From the NCBI GenBank assembly GCA_037190665.1, contig JBBCJT010000168.1:1-30253 (forward strand): a DNA stretch of 30,253 nt. Direction: 5' to 3'. The notes under the pieces are model-generated. The model worked only from the letters and a program-made list of their open reading frames with translations. It ran no database searches and was not told the origin of the DNA. Below, one piece after another: positions 15,312-23,412 of the stretch (its first letter is position 1; each line of letters begins with the position of its first letter). The stretch is from JBBCJT01 sp037190665 (GTDB taxonomy: Bacteria > Pseudomonadota > Alphaproteobacteria > Acetobacterales > Acetobacteraceae). Position numbers and translations under genes: made by a program.

Positions 15312-17720
15312 CTACATATCCTCGCCGCTGCGCCGCACCAGCACCTCACGCTTGCCCACATGGTTCGCGGGCCCGACGACGCCTTCCTTCTCCATCTGCT
15401 CGATCAGCTTGGCCGCGCGGTTGTAGCCGATCGACAGGTGGCGCTGGATGAAGCTGGTGCTGGCCTTGCCCTCGCGCGCCACCAGCGCGACCGCCTGGTC
15501 GAACAGCCCCTTCTCGCCATCCGACGCACCGGCGATGCCGCTGAAGCCGAGCGCATCGTCTCCATCCTCGTCGATCTCGGTGACGGCCTCGATATAGGCG
15601 GGCTCGCCCAGAGACCGCAGGAAGGCCACCACCTCCTCCACCTCGCGGTCGGAGACGAAGGGGCCGTGCACGCGGGTGATGCGACCGCCGCCGGCCATGT
15701 GGAGCATGTCGCCCTGGCCCAGGAGCTGTTCCGCCCCCTGCTCGCCGAGGATGGTGCGGCTGTCGAACTTGCTGATGACCTGGAAGCTGATGCGGGTGGG
15801 GAAGTTCGCCTTGATCGTGCCGGTGATCACGTCCACCGACGGGCGCTGCGTCGCCATGATCACATGGATGCCGGCCGCGCGCGCCATCTGCGCGAGGCGC
15901 TGCACCGCGGCCTCGATCTCCTTGCCGGCGACCATCATCAGGTCCGCCATCTCGTCGATGACGACCACGATGAAGGGCAGCGTCTCCAGCGCCAGCGGCT
16001 GGTCCTCGAAGATCGGCCGGCCGGTTTCCGGATCGAAGCCGGTCTGCACGCGGCGGGTGACGACCTCGCCCTTCGCCCGCGCCTCCGCCACGCGGTCGTT
16101 GTGGCCGGCGACGTTGCGCACGCCGAGCTGGCTCATCGCCCGATAGCGGCGCTCCATCTCCTTCACCGTCCACTTCAGCGCCGTGACGGCCTTGGCGGGT
16201 TCGGTGACGACCGGGGCCATCAGATGCGGGATGCCCTCGTAGACGGACAGCTCCAGCATCTTCGGGTCGATCAGGATCAGCCGGCACTGGTCGGGGCTGA
16301 GCCGGTAGAGCAGCGACAGGATCATCGCGTTCACGCCGACCGACTTGCCCGAGCCGGTGGTGCCCGCGATCAGCAGGTGCGGCATGCGCGACAGGTCGGC
16401 GAGCACCGGCTCGCCGCCGATATCCTTGCCGAGCGCGAGGCCGAGGCGGCCGGCATGGCGCGTCCAGTCCTCGCTGCCCAGCAGCTCCGACAGGAACACC
16501 GTCTCGCGCCGCGCGTTCGGCACCTCGATGCCGATCACGTTGCGGCCCGGCACGGTGGCGATGCGCACCGCGGTCACCGACAGCGAGCGCGCCACGTCAT
16601 CGGCGAGCCCGATCACGCGTGCGCTGCGGATGCCCGGCGCGGGCTCCAGCTCGTACAGCGTGACCACGGGGCCGGGGCGGATCTCCACGATCCGGCCCTG
16701 CACGCCGTAGTCGGCGAGCACCCCTTCCAGCAGCCGCGCATTGGCCTGCAGCGAATCCGCGCTCGGCCCGGTGCCGGCGCGCGCGGGGGCTGCCTTCAGC
16801 AGCGACATCGGCGGCAACTGCCAACTGCCGTCGGCGAGCGGCAGTGCTTCCTGCTTGGGCGGCGGGGCGGGGCGCTTGGCCGGCGCGGTGACGCGCGGCT
16901 GCACCCGGGGCGGCGGTTCGGCCGCCTGCGTCCGCGCCGGGGCCGGCGACGGCACGAAGGGCGGTTCGGCGTCGTCCAGTCCCTGTTCGGGCAGCACCAG
17001 CCGCGGCGGCTCGCGCGGCGTGCGCCGCAGGGCAGCACCGCCCAGCCGCGCCAGCGGCCGCAGCGCGCCACCGATCCAGCCGCCCGCGCGCCGCCCGCCC
17101 GACGCGCTGACGCGCGCGGCGCCGGCCACGCCGCGCCCGGCGCTGCGCCATTCGCCCGATGTGAGGCCGAGCCCCAGCACGACGGCGAAGACCGCGGCGG
17201 CGATCAGCAGCACGCCCGCGGCGATCTGGCCGAACGCGCCGAAGGCCGAGGCGCCCGTGCCGAGGAACCCGCCCGCCACCGCCGCACCGGCCGCACCCCC
17301 GGGCCCGGCCGTGGTCGGCAGCGGCGCCGGCAGCGGGATCAGCGCGAAGGCGCCGGCGAGCAGCGGCAGGGCCGCGAGCAGTCCCGCGATCCGGGCGGCC
17401 ACCACGCCCAGGCCGCGATGCGAGGCGAGCCGCCATGCCCAGATCAGCAGCGCGACCGCCGGCAGCGTGCCGGCGAAGCCGAAGCCCTGCAGCAGCAGGT
17501 CCGACGCGTTGGCGCCGAACGGGCCGACGAGATTGGTGGTGAGCCGCGTCGTCGCCGTGTTCAGCGACGGGTCCTGCGGGTTGTGCGAGACCAGCGCCAC
17601 GGCGAGCGCGAGCCCGAGCAGCGCCAGCACGAGGCCGACCGTCTCCGCCATGCGGCGGCGGAGGATGGCCTTCACCGCGGGCGAGGCGAGGCGGCGGGAC
17701 GTGGCGGTGGTGCCGGACAT
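15312..17720 (-). CDS. ftsK: DNA translocase FtsK
   Basis: Septum-anchored ATPase that pumps DNA and activates XerCD at dif. It is 802 aa. The N-terminal domain (~1-190) has four hydrophobic segments (VGLVLALLGLALAVALV, LPAVALLIWAW, IAGLLAALPLLAGAFALIPL, GVLLIAAAVFAVVLGLGL). A Pro/Ala/Arg-rich linker runs to ~320. The motor has Walker A GTTGSGKSVG (453-462), LILIDPKMLELS, Walker B VVVIDEMADLMM and ATQRPSVDVITGTIKANFP. The C-terminal winged-helix gamma domain recognises KOPS (STSFIQRHLSIGYNRAAKLI). GAGGAG four bases before ATG 17720 fixes the start over an upstream ATG at 17747. XerC is encoded about 2 kb away. Confidence 0.96.
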   Translation of the reverse strand: MSGTTATSRRLASPAVKAILRRRMAETVGLVLALLGLALAVALVSHNPQDPSLNTATTRLTTNLVGPFGANASDLLLQGFGFAGTLPAVALLIWAWRLASHRGLGVVAARIAGLLAALPLLAGAFALIPLPAPLPTTAGPGGAAGAAVAGGFLGTGASAFGAFGQIAAGVLLIAAAVFAVVLGLGLTSGEWRSAGRGVAGAARVSASGGRRAGGWIGGALRPLARLGGAALRRTPREPPRLVLPEQGLDDAEPPFVPSPAPARTQAAEPPPRVQPRVTAPAKRPAPPPKQEALPLADGSWQLPPMSLLKAAPARAGTGPSADSLQANARLLEGVLADYGVQGRIVEIRPGPVVTLYELEPAPGIRSARVIGLADDVARSLSVTAVRIATVPGRNVIGIEVPNARRETVFLSELLGSEDWTRHAGRLGLALGKDIGGEPVLADLSRMPHLLIAGTTGSGKSVGVNAMILSLLYRLSPDQCRLILIDPKMLELSVYEGIPHLMAPVVTEPAKAVTALKWTVKEMERRYRAMSQLGVRNVAGHNDRVAEARAKGEVVTRRVQTGFDPETGRPIFEDQPLALETLPFIVVVIDEMADLMMVAGKEIEAAVQRLAQMARAAGIHVIMATQRPSVDVITGTIKANFPTRISFQVISKFDSRTILGEQGAEQLLGQGDMLHMAGGGRITRVHGPFVSDREVEEVVAFLRSLGEPAYIEAVTEIDEDGDDALGFSGIAGASDGEKGLFDQAVALVAREGKASTSFIQRHLSIGYNRAAKLIEQMEKEGVVGPANHVGKREVLVRRSGEDM

Positions 17721-17854
17721 GGCTCCTCGGTTCGACTCTCCTTGCAACTATACGTGACAAGCGCCTGAATCACCATCGGATGTGGTCCCGCGGCTTCCTC
17801 GGCCCCGGCCAGTGTGGTGTGCTTGCCGCACCGAGAGTGAGCCGAGGATCGCCG

Positions 17855-18439
17855 ATGACGCTTCCGCAGGAGGCGCTGGACACGCTGTTCCGCAGCGCCC
17901 GCACCTACAACGCCTTCCAGGACCGCCCCGTCACGGACGACACGCTGCGGGAGGTCCACGACCTGCTGAAACTCGGCCCCACCTCGGCCAACTGCTCGCC
18001 GGCGCGCTTCGTCTTCGTGCGCAGCACCGAGGGCAAGGCCCGGCTGGAGCCGGCGCTGTCGGCCGGCAACCGCGCCAAGACGATGGCCGCCCCGGTGACC
18101 GCGATCGTCGCGCACGACCCGAAATTCTTCGACCTGCTGCCGAAGCTGTTCCCGCACGCCGATGCGCGGGCGTGGTTCGCGGGCAACGACGCGCTTGCCG
18201 CCACCACCGCCTTCCGCAATGGCACGCTGCAGGGCGCGTACCTGATCATGGCGGCGCGCGCGGTGGGGCTGGATTGCGGCCCGATGTCCGGCTTCGACAA
18301 TGCGAAGGTGGACGCCGAGTTCTTCGCCGGGAACGGCTACAAGTCGAACTTCCTGATCAATCTCGGCTACGGCGACCCGACCGGACTGTTCCCCCGCTCG
18401 CCTCGGCTGTCCTTCGAGGAGGCGTGCACGCTGGCCTGA
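17855..18439 (+). CDS. RutE-like malonic semialdehyde reductase / nitroreductase
   Basis: 194-aa FMN-dependent nitroreductase-family protein matching the RutE/HadB-type group: TYNAFQDRPVTDDTL near residue 17, LLKLGPTSANCSPARFVFV with the flavin-contacting GPTSANCSP at 41-49, GNRAKTMAAPVTAIVAHD, NGTLQGAYLIMAARAVGLDC, then GPMSGFDNAKVD and NFLINLGYGDP. RutE reduces malonic semialdehyde to 3-hydroxypropionate in pyrimidine breakdown, but no other rut gene is near, so the substrate is uncertain. GAGGA lies before ATG 17855. It is divergent from ftsK; the 134-base gap contains a short A/T-richer patch but no promoter I can defend. Confidence 0.85.
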   Translation: MTLPQEALDTLFRSARTYNAFQDRPVTDDTLREVHDLLKLGPTSANCSPARFVFVRSTEGKARLEPALSAGNRAKTMAAPVTAIVAHDPKFFDLLPKLFPHADARAWFAGNDALAATTAFRNGTLQGAYLIMAARAVGLDCGPMSGFDNAKVDAEFFAGNGYKSNFLINLGYGDPTGLFPRSPRLSFEEACTLA

Positions 18440-18456
18440 GGCCAACCCAGCCCTTC

Positions 18457-18517
18457 CCCCGGCCTGTCCGATCCGATAGCGGCAAGCCGCATGAGCCGTA
18501 TCGGGACAGGGCCGGGG
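18457..18517 (+). promoter_or_regulatory. Long hairpin ending at the GTG start of the phospholipid operon
   Basis: The 77-base gap after the RutE-like gene folds into a long imperfect hairpin. CCCCGGCC (18457-18464) pairs with GGCCGGGG (18510-18517), TGTC with GACA, CCGATA (18473-18478) with TATCGG (18499-18504), and CGGC with GCCG, roughly 22 pairs with short bulges. The 3' arm ends on the first base of the GTG start, so the hairpin could block initiation. It has no T-run. A nine-codon frame (ATG 18491 to TGA 18520) lies within it and ends across the GTG (GTGA). Confidence 0.6.
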
Positions 18518-19155
18518 TGAACGAAGCGGACCGAAGGCCGATCGCCGCGCGCAATCTGGGCATCACGCAGCGCATGGCGGCCGCATTGGTGGCACGCGGG
18601 GCATCGCCGAACGGCATCTCCGTGGCCGGCATGGCGGCGGGCCTCGCCGCCGGCATCGTTTTCGCGGGCACGCGCTGGTGGCCGGACGCGGCCATTCCGC
18701 TCTGGCTGCCCGGCGCGGTGCTGGTGCAGGCGCGGCTGCTGGCGAACCTGCTGGACGGGATGGTCGCGATCGGCCGCGGCGTCGCCTCGCCGGTGGGTGA
18801 ACTCTACAACGAGGTGCCGGACCGCGTGTCCGACAGCGCCGTCCTGATCGGCCTTGGCGTCGCGGCGGATGCGCCGGCGCTCGGGCTCGGCGCGGCCCTC
18901 GCGGCGATGTCGACGGCCTATATCCGCACCACCGCGCGCGCCGCCGGCGCACCGATGGATTTCGCCGGCCCGATGGCCAAGCAGCACCGCATGGCTCTGG
19001 TGACGGCGCTCGCCATCTGGTGCGCGTGCGTGCCCGGTGCGTGGGGCGGAAGCGTCGCGGTGCGTATGGTGCTGGCGGCGATCGTCATCGGTTCGGTGCT
19101 GACGTCCCTGCGCCGGCTTGCGCGTGCCGCCGCGGCGCTGGGGCCGCGGCGATGA
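18517..19155 (+). CDS. Divergent CDP-alcohol phosphatidyltransferase (YnbA-like)
   Basis: 212-aa membrane protein from GTG 18517. RRPIAARNLGITQRMAAAL begins a cytosolic amphipathic helix, then come GASPNGISVAGM and about five hydrophobic segments. The family signature D-x2-D-G-x2-A-R-x8-G-x3-D-x3-D aligns as N77, D80, G81, A84, I85, G94, N98, D102. The spacing is exact, but two of four metal-binding Asp are Asn and the Arg is Ile. Canonical enzymes join CDP-diacylglycerol to an alcohol such as glycerol-3-phosphate, serine or inositol. The order CDP-OH-P, CdsA-like, PlsC recalls E. coli ynbAB and suggests a side branch of phospholipid synthesis. The stop overlaps the next ATG by four bases. 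Alcohol substrate unknown. Confidence 0.82.
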   Translation: MNEADRRPIAARNLGITQRMAAALVARGASPNGISVAGMAAGLAAGIVFAGTRWWPDAAIPLWLPGAVLVQARLLANLLDGMVAIGRGVASPVGELYNEVPDRVSDSAVLIGLGVAADAPALGLGAALAAMSTAYIRTTARAAGAPMDFAGPMAKQHRMALVTALAIWCACVPGAWGGSVAVRMVLAAIVIGSVLTSLRRLARAAAALGPRR

Positions 19156-20129
19156 TCCGCCAGGCCGCCTTCGATCACCCCGTCACCGTCATCATCGTGG
19201 CCGCCGCGGCGGGCGTGCTGGCGCTCGCCGGACTGGTGATCGGCGCCATGACCCTGCTGGGCTGGGGCACGCCCGCCTTGCGGCGGGAGCTGTGGCTGCG
19301 CACCGGGTCCTGGTGCCTGCTGCTGCCGCTGATGATGGGACCCGTGCTGCTGGGCAGGGAGTGGGTGATCGCGGCCATCACGCTGCTCGGCCTCGCCTGC
19401 CTGCGCGAGTTCGATCGCGCCACGGGGCTGTTCCGCGAGCCGCTCATCACCGGCATCGTCGTGCTTGGCATCCTGTTCGCGAATTTCGCGGCGCTGGACC
19501 ACTGGTACGGACTCTTCGTCGCGCTCTGGCCGCTGACGGTCGGGGTGATCGTGATCGCGAGCATCCCGCAGGATCGCCCGGCCGGCTACGTGCAGCGCAC
19601 CGCGCTCGGCATCTTCGCCTACATGCTGTTCGGCGCCGGTCTCGCGCATCTTTCGTACATGGCGAACGACCCCGGCTACCGGCCGGTCCTGCTGATGCTG
19701 CTGACAACCGTGGCGCTGTCGGACGTCGCCGCCTTCACCTTCGGCAAGCTGATCGGCGGGCCGAAGCTCCTGCCTGCGACGAGTCCCAACAAATCGATCT
19801 CCGGCGCGGCCGGCGCGCTGGCGGTCACCACGCTTCTGACGGCGGTGCTGGCGTCGTTCATCTTCGCCGGCACGCCGATCGCGCGACCGCACCGGCTGCT
19901 GCTGTTCGGCCTGATCGTGGGCATCGGCGCGCAGGCGGGGGATCTGATGCTGTCGTCGATCAAGCGCGACATCGGCATCAAGGACATGGGTACGATCCTG
20001 CCCGGCCATGGCGGCGTGCTGGACCGCTTCAACTCGCTGCTGCTGGTCGCGCCGGCGAGCTTCCACTTCATCGGCTACTTCGTCGGCTTCGGGCTGGGCC
20101 AGCCGACGCGGCTGTTCACCGGCGGCTGA
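19152..20129 (+). CDS. Phosphatidate cytidylyltransferase family protein (CdsA/YnbB-like)
   Basis: 325-aa integral membrane protein with about eight hydrophobic segments. CdsA enzymes make CDP-diacylglycerol from phosphatidate and CTP. The family signature is at 268-294: SSIKRDIGIKDMGTILPGHG followed by GVLDRFN. It keeps K271, R272, K277, D278, H286, G287, D291 and R292, but the final Asp of the standard pattern is N294. An upstream conserved block, ALSDVAAFTFGKLIGGPKL then SPNKSISG, is also present. ATG 19152 overlaps the previous stop (ATGA). Being coupled to a CDP-alcohol phosphatidyltransferase and PlsC, it is probably a dedicated second cytidylyltransferase, not the housekeeping cdsA that usually sits with uppS/dxr/rseP. 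Confidence 0.87.
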   Translation: MIRQAAFDHPVTVIIVAAAAGVLALAGLVIGAMTLLGWGTPALRRELWLRTGSWCLLLPLMMGPVLLGREWVIAAITLLGLACLREFDRATGLFREPLITGIVVLGILFANFAALDHWYGLFVALWPLTVGVIVIASIPQDRPAGYVQRTALGIFAYMLFGAGLAHLSYMANDPGYRPVLLMLLTTVALSDVAAFTFGKLIGGPKLLPATSPNKSISGAAGALAVTTLLTAVLASFIFAGTPIARPHRLLLFGLIVGIGAQAGDLMLSSIKRDIGIKDMGTILPGHGGVLDRFNSLLLVAPASFHFIGYFVGFGLGQPTRLFTGG

Positions 20130-20851
20130 TGGAGTTCCGCCTTCGTCCCGCGCGCGACCACGGATTGCAGCCGCAGGCGCGGCTGAAGAGCCTGACGCGC
20201 GAACGCGGCCTCGGCAGCCTGTTGCTGGGCCGGCTGTGGCGGGGCGGTGTGCGCGCCTGGCTGCATGGCTTCCACCGACTGCGGGTGACGGGGCGGGAGA
20301 ACCTTCCGCCGCCGCCCTTCGTGATGATCGCCAATCACAGCAGCCACCTGGATGCGCTGACGCTGTCTGCGGTGTTGCGCGGGGCGGCGGCGCGGCATGC
20401 CCATGCGCTCGCAGCCGGCGACACGTTCTTCACCTCGACGCTGGGCGCGGCGTTCGCGGCCTACGCCGTCAACGCCCTGCCGATCTGGCGCAGGCGCACC
20501 CGCGCGAGCGAGCTGGCGACGCTACGGGAACGGCTGGTGGAGGATCACCTCGTCTACATCCTGTTTCCCGAAGGAACCCGCAGCCGCGATGGCGTGATGG
20601 CCCGGTTCCAGCCGGGGATCGGCGCGCTGGTCGCGGGAACGAAGGTGCCCGTTGTGCCGTGCTTCCTCGCAGGCGCCTTCGCCGCCTGGCCTGCCGCGCG
20701 GCGGGTGCCGCGTCCCGGCCGGCTGCATCTGGTGATCGGTGCGCCGGTCCGGGCGGACGACCTCCCCGAGACCCGCGCTGGCTGGGAGGAGACGGCGCGG
20801 CGCTGCGAGGCGGCGGTGCGTGCGTTGGCGTCGGGTGGGGAGGGGGTGTGA
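20129..20851 (+). CDS. 1-acyl-glycerol-3-phosphate acyltransferase (PlsC family)
   Basis: 240-aa acyltransferase that would add the second acyl chain to lysophosphatidate, or acylate a related lysolipid. The catalytic motif H-x4-D is in NHSSHLD (H70, D75). The substrate-binding motif FPEGTRSRDG is at 146-155, followed by VPVVPCFLAGA. A basic amphipathic N-terminus (~1-50) precedes it. The start overlaps the CdsA-like stop by one base (TGATG), so all three genes are translationally linked and could supply phosphatidate, CDP-diacylglycerol and the final lipid in turn. Its stop abuts the rdgB stop with no spacer (TGATCA). Confidence 0.9.
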   Translation: MEFRLRPARDHGLQPQARLKSLTRERGLGSLLLGRLWRGGVRAWLHGFHRLRVTGRENLPPPPFVMIANHSSHLDALTLSAVLRGAAARHAHALAAGDTFFTSTLGAAFAAYAVNALPIWRRRTRASELATLRERLVEDHLVYILFPEGTRSRDGVMARFQPGIGALVAGTKVPVVPCFLAGAFAAWPAARRVPRPGRLHLVIGAPVRADDLPETRAGWEETARRCEAAVRALASGGEGV

Positions 20852-21496
20852 TCAGAGAGGCGCGCGCAGGGCCGCTTCGATCTCCGGGTCCGCCTCCTCC
20901 AGCCACGCCGCCGCGAGCTGGCGGAACGCCCGGCCGCGATGGCTGTCGCGGTGTTTCTCCGCCGGATCCATCTCGCCATAGGTCAGCGCGCTGCCGGCCG
21001 GCTGGAACATCGGGTCGTAGCCGAACCCCGCATCGCCGCGCGGCGGCCAGACGCGGGTGCCGTCGGCGCGGCCCATGTAGGTCGCTGTCCGCCCGTCCGG
21101 CCAGGCGAGGCACAGCGCGCAACTGAACCACGCGCGCCGGTCCGCCGCGTCCCCGCACAGCGCGTTCACCTTCGCCATCGCCTTGGCGTAGTCGCGCCGC
21201 CCGTCCGGGCCGATCGCCCAGTCGGCGGTGCGCACGCCGGGCGCGCCGTCCAGCGCCGCGACGGAGAAGCCGGAATCGTCGGCCAGCGCCGTCAGCCCGG
21301 CCGCCCTCGCCGCCGCCAGCGCCTTGATGCGCGCGTTCTCGGCGAAGGTCGCCCCCGGCTCCTCCGGTTCGGGCAGGCCGAGCTCGCCGGCCGAGACCAC
21401 CGCCAGCCCGAAGGGGGCGAGCAGCGCCGCCACCTCCCGCAGCTTGCCGGCGTTGTGGGTGGCGAGCACCAGCCTGGGCCCGAGGCCGGGCTTCAT
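20852..21496 (-). CDS. rdgB: RdgB/HAM1 non-canonical purine NTP pyrophosphatase
   Basis: Hydrolyses ITP, dITP and XTP to monophosphates, keeping deaminated purines out of DNA and RNA. It is 214 aa. Motifs: LATHNAGKLRE at 11-21 (nucleotide-binding loop), GATFAENARIKALAA, ALADDSGFSV with the catalytic Asp pair, GAPGVRTADW, and the C-terminal GFGYDPMFQPAG then EKHRDSHRGRAFRQL (the family SHRGRA). ATG 21496 overlaps the rph stop by four bases, giving the conserved rph-rdgB operon. HemW, which often follows, is absent here and lies 5 kb away. Confidence 0.95.
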   Translation of the reverse strand: MKPGLGPRLVLATHNAGKLREVAALLAPFGLAVVSAGELGLPEPEEPGATFAENARIKALAAARAAGLTALADDSGFSVAALDGAPGVRTADWAIGPDGRRDYAKAMAKVNALCGDAADRRAWFSCALCLAWPDGRTATYMGRADGTRVWPPRGDAGFGYDPMFQPAGSALTYGEMDPAEKHRDSHRGRAFRQLAAAWLEEADPEIEAALRAPL

Positions 21497-22209
21497 CCGA
21501 TCAGCGCCCGGTCCTGCGCGGCGAACAGCTCCGCCGTGCCTTTCTTGGCCAGCCGCATCAGCGCGGCGAACTCGTCCTCGCTGAACGGCGCCTTCTCGGC
21601 GGTGCCCTGGATCTCGACGATGCCGCCGGCGCGGGTCAGCACGAAATTCGCGTCCGCCTCCGCCTCGCTGTCCTCGGCATAGTCGAGGTCGAGCACGGGC
21701 GTGGTGCCGAACACGCCGCAGGAGATCGCCGCCACCTGGCCAACCACGGGATCGGACGCGATCACCCTGGCCGCGATCAGCTTCTTCACCGCCAGCCGCA
21801 GCGCGACGTAGGCGCCGGTGATGGCAGCGCAGCGCGTGCCGCCATCGGCGTTCAGCACGTCGCAGTCGAGCGTGATCGTCATCTCGCCCAGCAGCCTGCG
21901 GTCCACCACCGCGCGCAGCGAGCGGCCGATGAGGCGCTGGATCTCCTGCGTGCGGCCGGATTGCTTGCCCCGCGCGGCCTCGCGGTCGCCGCGGGTGTGG
22001 GTGGCGCGGGGCAGCATGCCGTACTCGGCCGTCACCCAGCCCTGGCCGGAATTGCGCAGGAACGGCGGCACGCGGCTTTCCGCGCTGGCCGTGCAGAGCA
22101 CTTCCGTGCCGCCCATGCGGATCAGGCAGGACCCCTCCGCATGGTGCGAGAAGCCGGTTTCGAGGCGGACAGGGCGCAGCGCGTCGGGCGTGCGGCCGGA
22201 AGGGCGCAT
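21493..22209 (-). CDS. rph: Ribonuclease PH
   Basis: Phosphorolytic 3'-5' exoribonuclease that trims tRNA 3' ends; it works as a hexamer. It is 238 aa from ATG 22209, with GGAGA seven bases upstream. Motifs: RPSGRTPDALRPVRLETGF at the start, EGSCLIRMGGTEVLCTAS, GWVTAEYGMLPRATHTR, GRTQEIQRLIGRSLRAVVD, and DCDVLNADGGTRCAAITGAY with the phosphate and catalytic residues. There is no sign of the C-terminal frameshift known in E. coli K-12. It is divergent from hrcA across 95 bases. Confidence 0.96.
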   Translation of the reverse strand: MRPSGRTPDALRPVRLETGFSHHAEGSCLIRMGGTEVLCTASAESRVPPFLRNSGQGWVTAEYGMLPRATHTRGDREAARGKQSGRTQEIQRLIGRSLRAVVDRRLLGEMTITLDCDVLNADGGTRCAAITGAYVALRLAVKKLIAARVIASDPVVGQVAAISCGVFGTTPVLDLDYAEDSEAEADANFVLTRAGGIVEIQGTAEKAPFSEDEFAALMRLAKKGTAELFAAQDRALIG

Positions 22210-22304
22210 GGCAGGGTCTCCGGAAGGGCGGGGACCTATAGGCGCGCAGCGGCTTTGACCCAAGCCCCCGCGCTTCCTACCTTCCAGTCGAGGTTTTCCC
22301 GCGA

Positions 22305-23381
22305 ATGGACCAGACTCCACAGCCGCCCCGCACCCGCCCCGCCGATACCGCGACGCTGGACACGCGCTCGGCCGCGATCCTGCGCGAGATCGTCGAGGCC
22401 TATGTCGAGACCGGCGAGCCGGTGGGCAGCCGCACGCTGTCCCGCCGCCTGCCGATCGCGCTGTCGCCGGCGACGATCCGCAACGTGATGTCGGATCTGG
22501 AGGAAGCGGGGCTGCTGTTCGCGCCGCACACCTCCGCCGGGCGCCTGCCGACCGATCGCGGGCTGCGGCTGTTCGTGGACGGGCTGCTGCAGTTCGGCGA
22601 GCTCGCCGATACCGAGCGCGAGGCGATCGCCGCCGCCTGCGCGACCGCCGGGCGCAGCCTGGAGGACACGCTGACCCAGGCGTCCAGCGTGCTCGCCGGC
22701 CTGTCGCAGGCGGCCGGGCTGGTGCTCGCGCCCCGCACCGAGGGGGCGGCGGTGCGGCACATCGAGTTCGTCGCCCTCGGTCCCGGCCGTGCGCTGGTGG
22801 TGCTGGGGACGGAGGACGGGCAGGTCGAGAACCGGGTGATCGACACCCCGCCCGGCCTGCCGCCGAGCGCGCTGGTGCAGGCGTCCAACTACCTCAACGC
22901 GCGCCTCGGCGGGCGCACCTTGGCCGATGCGAGGGCGCGGATCGAGGCGGAGGTCGCCGCCAACCGGACCGAGCTGGACGAACTGTCGGCGCAGGTGGTC
23001 GCGGCCGGCGTGGCGACATGGGCCGGCGGGGCCAAGGGCGGCAGCCTGATCGTGCGCGGGCAGGCGCGGCTGCTCGCGGATGTGGACCAGATCGAGAAGC
23101 TCTCCGCCATCCAGGCGCTGTTCGAGCGGCTGGAGACGCAGGAGACGATGATGCGCCTGCTGGAGCTGGCCGAAAGCAGCGTCGGCGTGCGCATCTTCAT
23201 TGGCGCGGAGAGCGGCGTGGTTGGCGCGGCGGGGCTGAGCATGGTGGTCGCGCCCGCGCGCAACCAGCAGAACCGCATTGTCGGTGCGATCGGCGTGATC
23301 GGGCCGACGCGGATCAATTACGGCCGCATCATCCCGGTGGTGGATCATACCGCGCGGGTGTTGGGACGGCTTCTGGGCTGA
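22305..23381 (+). CDS. hrcA: Heat-inducible transcription repressor HrcA
   Basis: Repressor of groESL/dnaK-type operons through the CIRCE operator. It is 358 aa. The N-terminal winged helix (~15-90) contains ILREIVEAYVETGEPVGS, LSPATIRNVMSDLEEAGLL and HTSAGRLPTDRGLRLFVDGL. The central GAF-like domain and C-terminal dimer region have RALVVLGTEDGQVENRVI, MRLLELAESSVGVRIFIGAE, and VGAIGVIGPTRINYGRIIPV. I see no CIRCE sequence in the 95-base region shared with rph. grpE, the usual downstream neighbour, is missing; a REP palindrome and an IS element follow instead. Confidence 0.95.
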   Translation: MDQTPQPPRTRPADTATLDTRSAAILREIVEAYVETGEPVGSRTLSRRLPIALSPATIRNVMSDLEEAGLLFAPHTSAGRLPTDRGLRLFVDGLLQFGELADTEREAIAAACATAGRSLEDTLTQASSVLAGLSQAAGLVLAPRTEGAAVRHIEFVALGPGRALVVLGTEDGQVENRVIDTPPGLPPSALVQASNYLNARLGGRTLADARARIEAEVAANRTELDELSAQVVAAGVATWAGGAKGGSLIVRGQARLLADVDQIEKLSAIQALFERLETQETMMRLLELAESSVGVRIFIGAESGVVGAAGLSMVVAPARNQQNRIVGAIGVIGPTRINYGRIIPVVDHTARVLGRLLG

Positions 23382-23412
23382 GGGCGGGGACTGGCGCACG
23401 GGAAGGGCGCTT

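Noticed and set aside
13419..17768. A stop-free plus-strand frame of more than 1400 codons across the host-attachment, SdhAF4, htpX and ftsK region
   Set aside because: It is antisense or out of frame to genes with clear motifs. Its Arg/His/Gln-rich translation is the usual shadow of GC-rich coding DNA.
22210..22304. CIRCE operator between rph and hrcA
   Set aside because: No TTAGCACTC-N9-GAGTGCTAA or near match is present in the gap.
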